From NCBI GenBank assembly GCA_024400895.1, contig JAKSMA010000019.1, positions 1-18,329 of the forward strand: a stretch of 18,329 nucleotides of DNA, written 5' to 3'. The notes beneath the pieces were generated by a model. The model saw nothing but the letters and a program-made list of their open reading frames with translations. It was not told the origin of the DNA and made no database searches. Within the stretch, counting starts at the first letter, position 1; the number at the start of each line of letters is the position of its first letter. A program made the position numbers and the translations under genes. The stretch comes from Muribaculaceae bacterium (GTDB lineage: Bacteria; Bacteroidota; Bacteroidia; Bacteroidales; Muribaculaceae). Shown piece after piece: positions 13,865 to 18,329 of this stretch.

Positions 13865-15067
13865 TTATTGCTTGGTGATGTCATTGAATAGAATGTCGCC
13901 GCAATTCTGGTAGACCTCGTCAAAGATTTCTCTGCAACGCTTTTCGCTCATCTTAATTTTGGTTCCTACCGCGATGAAGTCGTTAAGAGTAGGGCTTCCT
14001 GTTGAGTTGACAGACGTTGCGTGTAGGCCATTGTAGCCTTCGCTACATAGTGTGAGGTCGTATGCCGGAGCCAAGTGCCAGATAAACTTTCCGTTTGAAT
14101 CCTTGCGAACCAGGTAACTGAAGTTTTTGCAGTGGTCATCCTTGTTGTCAGTCAGGTAGTTGAATACCATGCGACGAAACATCTCCTCAACATGACTTGG
14201 GCTTTGGGTGATATATCCTGTTAATGAAAGCAAATTCCCGTAGTCAAGCACTGGTTCTGAAAGAGAAAGGCAAAGTAAACCACCAGCAGTAGCAGTGTGT
14301 ATGCGCTCGCCATCATCAGTGAGGTCAAATCGTTTGGTCGTGAAATACTTGCCATTGACGAGTTTGAAGTCAGGCACATCAATGCCACACTTGCGAGCAA
14401 TCTCGTTGTAGTGGAATTCTTGCAATCCCATGTCTTTGGGGTCGTATATGTGGCGGAACTTCACAATCCAATGGCCTTCTGCATCGGCGAATACTGCCTT
14501 GGGACGGCAACCTCCACTGTTGCCACTGTTATAGAGCAAAAGTCCGGCGTCGGTGTCTTGTTGTTCTTTGAGAACTTCTAATGCCTTCTCTTGGAGTAAG
14601 TCGAAGTCTGTGATTTTTTCTCCTGTTGAAATGATGGTTTCGGGTTGACCTCCGGTCTTTCTCCTCCGGGCACTATGTTGCTCGAATAAATTCAGCACCA
14701 CTTGTGCTTGGTCCGTCGGTTCGTATGTTAAAGCCCCCATGCCGTTATTGCCTACGATGCTAAGTCGCTCGATGGCTGTAAGGTTTCTGTCATCAATGCC
14801 TTCGCGCGACAAAGCTTTGTGAAGGAGATAGCGACCATAGCCATCAGGTAGACTGTCCTCGAAAATGCCGAAATTGCCATACAGTGGTGTTGGCTTTGCA
14901 AGAAACAATCCGGAGTTCAGAGGGAGTTCCAAGGGTGATATGCTGAATCCTTCGGCAAGCCAGCGAGGGTTGTACTCAAATGCCAGACGCTTATCATCTG
15001 GGGTAAGTGAGATTGTTCCTACAATCTTATCGTGATATTTTACTGTGAGTTTGTCGATTTTGTTCAT
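13865..15067 (-). CDS. hipA: HipA-family serine/threonine kinase toxin
   Basis: This 400-aa protein has the HipA layout. In E. coli HipA phosphorylates glutamyl-tRNA synthetase and induces persistence; here the target is unknown. The N-terminal subdomain (about 1-115) includes the YGNFGIFEDSLPDGYGRYLL block. The kinase core has a Ser/Gly-rich loop SGNSGGCRPKA (181-191, with Ser184 in the likely autophosphorylation position), VKF with Lys203, NKDDHCKNF (308-316; Asp310 as probable catalytic base) and APAYDLT (333-339, metal-binding Asp337). All key motifs are present, so the kinase is probably active. It is full length rather than split into HipS and HipT. Its ATG overlaps the hipB stop by 4 nt, so the antitoxin is translated first. 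Confidence 0.92.
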   Translation of the reverse strand: MNKIDKLTVKYHDKIVGTISLTPDDKRLAFEYNPRWLAEGFSISPLELPLNSGLFLAKPTPLYGNFGIFEDSLPDGYGRYLLHKALSREGIDDRNLTAIERLSIVGNNGMGALTYEPTDQAQVVLNLFEQHSARRRKTGGQPETIISTGEKITDFDLLQEKALEVLKEQQDTDAGLLLYNSGNSGGCRPKAVFADAEGHWIVKFRHIYDPKDMGLQEFHYNEIARKCGIDVPDFKLVNGKYFTTKRFDLTDDGERIHTATAGGLLCLSLSEPVLDYGNLLSLTGYITQSPSHVEEMFRRMVFNYLTDNKDDHCKNFSYLVRKDSNGKFIWHLAPAYDLTLCSEGYNGLHATSVNSTGSPTLNDFIAVGTKIKMSEKRCREIFDEVYQNCGDILFNDITKQ

Positions 15068-15393
15068 TGCTTATGTGCTCTCGTTTTACCAGCGTTCTTT
15101 CGTATTTGTGTCAGTTCCTCCATGGTGGAGTACTTTGGCTCTGAGAATATATTTTTTACCTCTGACGTGTATTTCATGGCCATAGCAATACCTATGAGGT
15201 TTTTCAGCGAGATGAGTCCTTTCTGCTCGAACCTCACAATGTTTGCTACAGCAACGCCAGACATCTCCGCAACTTGTTTTCGGGTCAGGTTTTTTTCGAT
15301 ACGGCGCTTTCGGAAGTCATCTGCCATTGACATTGCAATGTCGTTGATGTTGTCCAATGTATAGTTTTCTAAAAGTGATAATATATTATTCAT
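15064..15393 (-). CDS. hipB: HipB-like antitoxin / autorepressor (XRE-type HTH)
   Basis: This 109-aa DNA-binding protein is the expected antitoxin of the downstream HipA kinase. The helix-turn-helix spans about residues 26-75 (RKRRIEKNLTRKQVAEMSGV, then VANIVRFEQKG). The tail (about 85-109) is basic and hydrophilic, the kind of flexible end that Lon-type proteases can attack. In E. coli HipB dimers bind spaced palindromes and bring HipA along to repress the operon. Here two matching palindromes, GATAAnnnnTTAT(C/T), lie at 15418-15431 and at 15377-15390, the second inside the first codons of hipB itself. The ATG at 15393 is used. Confidence 0.88.
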   Translation of the reverse strand: MNNILSLLENYTLDNINDIAMSMADDFRKRRIEKNLTRKQVAEMSGVAVANIVRFEQKGLISLKNLIGIAMAMKYTSEVKNIFSEPKYSTMEELTQIRKNAGKTRAHKQ

Positions 15394-15431
15394 TGCGTGT
15401 TGTATTTGATGTTTATAGATAAAATATTATC
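15377..15431 (-). promoter_or_regulatory. pair of probable HipB operators
   Basis: Two palindromes share half-sites GATAA and TTAT. One is at 15418-15431 (perfect, GATAA-4-TTATC) and one at 15377-15390 (one mismatch in the last base). Their centres are 41 bp apart, close to four helical turns, so bound dimers would lie on the same face of the DNA. The first overlaps the expected transcription start of hipBA and the second overlaps hipB codons 2-6. This is the arrangement expected for autoregulation. Confidence 0.6.
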
Positions 15432-15436
15432 ATTTG

Positions 15437-15444
15437 CAAATATA
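15437..15444 (-). promoter_or_regulatory. -7 box of the hipBA promoter
   Basis: TATATTTG on the minus strand fits TAnnTTTG exactly and is followed by C, as at the other promoters in the window. A TTTG lies upstream (15471-15468) at 23 bp, slightly longer than usual. Transcription would start near 15430, within the upstream operator. Confidence 0.55.
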
Positions 15445-15460
15445 CTGCTTTTGTTTGAAA

Positions 15461-15494
15461 TAACCATCAAATTCAATGATAATTTGATGAGTTA
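15461..15494. repeat. long inverted repeat upstream of hipB
   Basis: CATCAAATT (15465-15473) pairs perfectly with AATTTGATG (15481-15489) around a 7-nt loop. TAAC (15461-15464) and GTTA (15491-15494) extend the stem to 13 bp with one bulged A. No T-run follows on either strand, so it is not a standard terminator. It covers the -33 region of the hipBA promoter and includes a lone GATAA half-site at 15478-15482. It may be a protein-binding site. Confidence 0.5.
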
Positions 15495-15613
15495 TTGTGA
15501 ATGTCGTGATGAATGTGTTTTCTGGGTATAGTGATGAAAGCCTTACCAAAGAATCTGTTGGATTTGTTGTCAGGGATGCCGTGTTGGGTCTGAAAGTATT
15601 TTTTTTTCGCCAT
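15473..15613 (-). CDS. possible small ORF, 46 codons, function unknown
   Basis: An ATG at 15613 opens a 46-aa frame beginning MAKKKYFQTQHGIPDNKS. It is rich in Lys, His, Arg and Asn, with no membrane segment. It ends upstream of hipB on the same strand and lies in the otherwise gene-free space between hipB and the PBP gene. I see no convincing promoter or ribosome-binding site and recognise no family. The same frame stays open upstream into the PBP gene, which weakens the case. A chance ORF is as likely as a gene. Confidence 0.2.
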   Translation of the reverse strand: MAKKKYFQTQHGIPDNKSNRFFGKAFITIPRKHIHHDIHNNSSNYH

Positions 15614-15661
15614 TTTAACTCTATTTAGTGCTAAAAGAAATATTACTACCGAGTAAATTAC

Positions 15662-15669
15662 TACATTTG
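15662..15669 (+). promoter_or_regulatory. -7 box of the PBP1A gene promoter
   Basis: TACATTTG fits the Bacteroidetes -7 consensus TAnnTTTG and is followed by C, 26 nt before the ATG at 15696. No TTTG is seen at the -33 distance, so the call rests on the -7 box and position. Confidence 0.5.
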
Positions 15670-15695
15670 CACCATATTTATTAATTTGCATTAGA

Positions 15696-18212
15696 ATGGC
15701 ACCTAAGAAGGAAAACTTTTTGACAAAAGTAGGATATATATTTAGCGCAATCGGCCGTGGATTCCGTTCGTTTTGGCGTTGGTATAAGAGTATATATGTG
15801 GGGCGCCCCTGGTATGTGAAGATGTGTTCTGCTTTCGCATCGCTTGTGGTGTTTTTGCTGGTATACTCTTTTATGGTATTTTTCAATGTCCTCTGGTTGT
15901 TTGGCAAATCGCCATCTATCTCGAGTATCATGAATCCAAAGACCAGCAACGCGTCGTATGTCTACAGTGCTGACGGGCAGTTGTTGTGTAAATTCTTCGA
16001 TGAAAACCGTTCACCAGTCAAATACGAGGAAGTGTCGCCAATGTTCTTCCAGGCGCTCATCGACACAGAAGACGAGCGTTTCGAGTCGCACCATGGCGTG
16101 GATTTCCGCGGTATGGGTGGTGCATTGAAAGACTTTGTAGTGCATCGCCGTGCGCGTGGTGCTTCGACTATCACGCAGCAGCTGGTGAAGAATATGTTCA
16201 AGGTGCGCACTGAATATTCAACTGGCTTGCTGGGCAAGATTCCGGGGTTGAGCATCGTGATTATGAAGACCAAGGAGGTGCTTTTGGCTTTCGCCATCGA
16301 GATGAAATTCTCAAAGAATGAAATCATCACGATGTATGCCAACACGGTGGACTTCGGCAACAGTGCGTATGGTATTAAGACTGCCGCACGAACCTACTAC
16401 AACACCACTCCCGACAGCCTTACCGTGGACCAGAGCGCCACACTTGTAGGCTTGCTCAAGGCCACTTCAAGCTACAATCCGAAGAAAAATCCGAAACGCA
16501 GCATGGAGCGCCGCAATGTGGTGCTCTACAATATGGTGCTTCATGGCCACCTCGACAATGCCGCCTATCAACGCATGAAGGATGCGCCTACACCACTCCA
16601 CTTCACAGTGGAAAATGCCACAACAGGCCGTGCACAATATTTCCGTAATGCCATCGACGGCGATGAACAGCTCAAGCAGTGGCGCGAGGAGCATGGCGTG
16701 AACTTCTATACCGATGGCCTGAAAATCTACACCACCATCGATACCCGCATGCAACAGTATGCCGAAGAAGCTGTGTTGGAGAAGATGTACGACATTCAAC
16801 AGCGTTTCAACAGCCGATGGGGTGACGATCCCTGCTGGGTCGACGAAAACGGTGATGAGGTGCCAGGTTTTGTGGAAAGTGTGGCGAAGAAGACTCCTTA
16901 TTATAAGGTGCTTGAGTCGAAATTTCCTAACCATCCCGACTCCATCCGCCACTATATGAACACCAAGCGCGAAATGCGCATGTTCAAGTATGAGAAGAAA
17001 GACGGCAAGGTGGTGGCAAGTTCGCAGATGATGAACATCACCCCAATGGACTCGGTGGCTTATATGCTCCACTTTATGCATGCCGGCCTTGTGGCGATGG
17101 ACCCTCGCAACGGTTTCGTGAAAGCATGGGTGGGCGATATTGACTATAAGACTTGGCAATACGACAAGGTTACCTCAAGCCGTCAGTCGGGCTCTACGTT
17201 TAAGTTGTTTGTCTATGCGGCAGCGATGCAGCAGGGACTCACGCCTTGTGACACCGAACTCGACGAAGTGTTCCACTGGAATGTGTATAACGAAGACAAG
17301 GGCCAGATGGAAGACTATTCTCCACACAATGCCAATGGCCACTGTACTGGAGGCCAGATGAGTTTCCGCGAGGCTTTTGCTCGCAGTATCAATATTGTGG
17401 CTGTGAGAGTGGGCAAACGCGTAGGTTTTGAAAATGTGCGTGCCACTGCCGAAACAATGGGTATTAAATCGCCACTGCGTCCCGATAACGCCAATGAGGA
17501 CAAGCCCGCCATGTGTCTGGGCTCAATGGATGTGAACTTGCTGGAAATGACCAACGGCTATTGCACCGTGGCAAACTACGGCAAGCACATCGACCCTGTG
17601 CTGGTGACTCGCATCGTGAGGACTAATCCTGACGGTACCGAAGAAACCATCTACGACTATATGGAAGAGGTGACCGCAAATGAGGCTATTTCGGCACGTG
17701 CGGCCTACTTTATGCAGAAACTGCTGGGCGCTGGCGTGCACGACGGTGGCGGTACATCTCAAGGACTGAGCGACTATGTGGACGAATACATGAAGACTAC
17801 CGACTTCGGCGGAAAGACCGGCACGAGCAACAACTATAGCGACGCTTGGTTTATGGGCACCACGCCTAATCTGGTGTGCGGTGTGTGGGTTGGTGGCGAA
17901 TATCGTTGCATCCACTTCACCTCGGGCTCTCAAGGGCAGGGTAGCCGCACGGCATTGCCAATTTGCGGTCGCTTCTTTGAGAAGGTGTGGGGCGATAAGC
18001 GCCTGCGTCCGTTGGTGAGTGCGAAGTATGTGGGAATGAAGATGTCTGCGTCAACATTCGACTGCGCTTATGTAGAAGAAGAGGAAGAAGAGTCTGACAC
18101 GCTCGACATCGAAGATGACGAATTTGATACGGAAATCGACCTCAACGATTTGCCAGAAGAGGATCCTGTTCCTGTCAACCAGCCAGACCCCGTTGAGCCA
18201 GGCACAGAATAA
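15696..18212 (+). CDS. class A penicillin-binding protein (PBP1A-type, glycosyltransferase plus transpeptidase)
   Basis: This bifunctional peptidoglycan synthase polymerises lipid II and crosslinks stem peptides outside the inner membrane. The 838-aa protein has a short cytoplasmic N-terminus, one membrane anchor (about 43-69) and a GT51 domain with EDERFESHHG (125-134, catalytic Glu125), GASTITQQLVKN (155-166) and KTKEVLLAFAIEMKFSKNEI (191-210). The transpeptidase domain carries SxxK as STFK (500-503), SxN as SIN (564-566) and KTGTS (707-711). All catalytic motifs are intact. The last 50 residues are strongly acidic and Pro-rich (EEEEEE at 794-799, then repeated Asp/Glu), probably disordered. 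It is divergent from hipBA and has its own -7 box. No clear terminator follows. Confidence 0.96.
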   Translation: MAPKKENFLTKVGYIFSAIGRGFRSFWRWYKSIYVGRPWYVKMCSAFASLVVFLLVYSFMVFFNVLWLFGKSPSISSIMNPKTSNASYVYSADGQLLCKFFDENRSPVKYEEVSPMFFQALIDTEDERFESHHGVDFRGMGGALKDFVVHRRARGASTITQQLVKNMFKVRTEYSTGLLGKIPGLSIVIMKTKEVLLAFAIEMKFSKNEIITMYANTVDFGNSAYGIKTAARTYYNTTPDSLTVDQSATLVGLLKATSSYNPKKNPKRSMERRNVVLYNMVLHGHLDNAAYQRMKDAPTPLHFTVENATTGRAQYFRNAIDGDEQLKQWREEHGVNFYTDGLKIYTTIDTRMQQYAEEAVLEKMYDIQQRFNSRWGDDPCWVDENGDEVPGFVESVAKKTPYYKVLESKFPNHPDSIRHYMNTKREMRMFKYEKKDGKVVASSQMMNITPMDSVAYMLHFMHAGLVAMDPRNGFVKAWVGDIDYKTWQYDKVTSSRQSGSTFKLFVYAAAMQQGLTPCDTELDEVFHWNVYNEDKGQMEDYSPHNANGHCTGGQMSFREAFARSINIVAVRVGKRVGFENVRATAETMGIKSPLRPDNANEDKPAMCLGSMDVNLLEMTNGYCTVANYGKHIDPVLVTRIVRTNPDGTEETIYDYMEEVTANEAISARAAYFMQKLLGAGVHDGGGTSQGLSDYVDEYMKTTDFGGKTGTSNNYSDAWFMGTTPNLVCGVWVGGEYRCIHFTSGSQGQGSRTALPICGRFFEKVWGDKRLRPLVSAKYVGMKMSASTFDCAYVEEEEEESDTLDIEDDEFDTEIDLNDLPEEDPVPVNQPDPVEPGTE

Positions 18213-18329
18213 ATGTAAAGATAATCCCAGAAAGTGCATTAGAGACACAGATGGCAATATTTTGTTTCTCATAGGCAAGATTTGTGCATTCTTTCGCTCA
18301 CATAGGAGCCCCTATGCTCGTTCAAGATA
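18213..18329. other. gene-free tail with small hairpins
   Basis: No coding potential is visible after the PBP stop. An imperfect stem pairs GAGACACA (18242-18249) with TGTTTCTC (18263-18270). A perfect one pairs CATAGG with CCTATG around AGCC (18301-18316). CATAGG also occurs at 18269-18274, and GTGCATT occurs twice in the tail. None is followed by a T-run. The window ends before the repeat pattern can be judged. Confidence 0.4.

Noticed and set aside
13865..15393. tripartite HipBST system
   Set aside because: The kinase gene is about 400 codons and includes the N-terminal subdomain, and only one small gene (HipB-like) precedes it in the operon.
15473..15949. 158-codon minus-strand frame
   Set aside because: It overlaps the PBP1A promoter and N-terminal coding region in antisense. 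Only the last 46 codons lie in free space and are listed as a weak candidate.

Overview
This looks like a chromosomal segment of a Bacteroidetes bacterium, most likely order Bacteroidales. The main evidence is the promoter style: -7 boxes of the form TAnnTTTG(C) recur upstream of genes at 4819, 7952, 9800, 9891, 12322, 15437 and 15662, and clear Shine-Dalgarno sequences are almost absent. The gene content agrees: an LptE-family lipoprotein, a receiver-less sigma-54 activator, GT87, and a PBP1A with an acidic tail. I cannot name the species.

Layout. (1) 1-880: a cluster of three small hairpins, a GxxExxY-family (PD-(D/E)XK-like) gene on the + strand, a C-free GT-rich repeat tract, and a minus-strand terminator. 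(2) 884-4745, minus strand: a probable envelope-biogenesis operon read as PlsC-like acyltransferase, sigma-54-type activator, lptE, a TPR-like hypothetical, secG. (3) 4922-9727, minus strand: four glycan genes, read as a GT-C-like membrane transferase, a GT87 transferase, a NodB-type deacetylase and a GtrB/DPMS-like GT2, ending in a hairpin-plus-T-run terminator. (4) 9906-12287, plus strand and divergent from region 3: an AlgI-like MBOAT O-acyltransferase followed 6 nt later by an SGNH-like partner. (5) 12298-13827: metK with its own promoter, a leader that looks like a SAM-II (metA-type) riboswitch, and a strong terminator. (6) 13865-15393, minus strand: a hipB-hipA toxin-antitoxin pair with two probable HipB operators. 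(7) 15696-18212, plus strand: a class A penicillin-binding protein, followed by a gene-free tail with small hairpins.

How the genes may work together. Regions 3 and 4 read as one surface-glycan locus. A GT2 of the polyprenyl-phosphate-sugar synthase type would charge a lipid carrier, two polytopic GT-C-type enzymes would use such lipid-linked donors on the far side of the membrane, and the deacetylase and the MBOAT/SGNH pair would remove or add acyl groups. Region 2 couples LPS-assembly and secretion components to a sigma-54 activator. Region 5 is a self-contained SAM synthesis unit, probably under SAM feedback.

The observations most worth checking are the SAM-II-like leader of metK, the spaced operators of hipBA, the near-identical 29-bp promoter block upstream of two adjacent membrane glycosyltransferase genes, and the hairpin cluster directly in front of the GxxExxY gene. 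No complete mobile element, CRISPR array, tRNA or rRNA was recognised.
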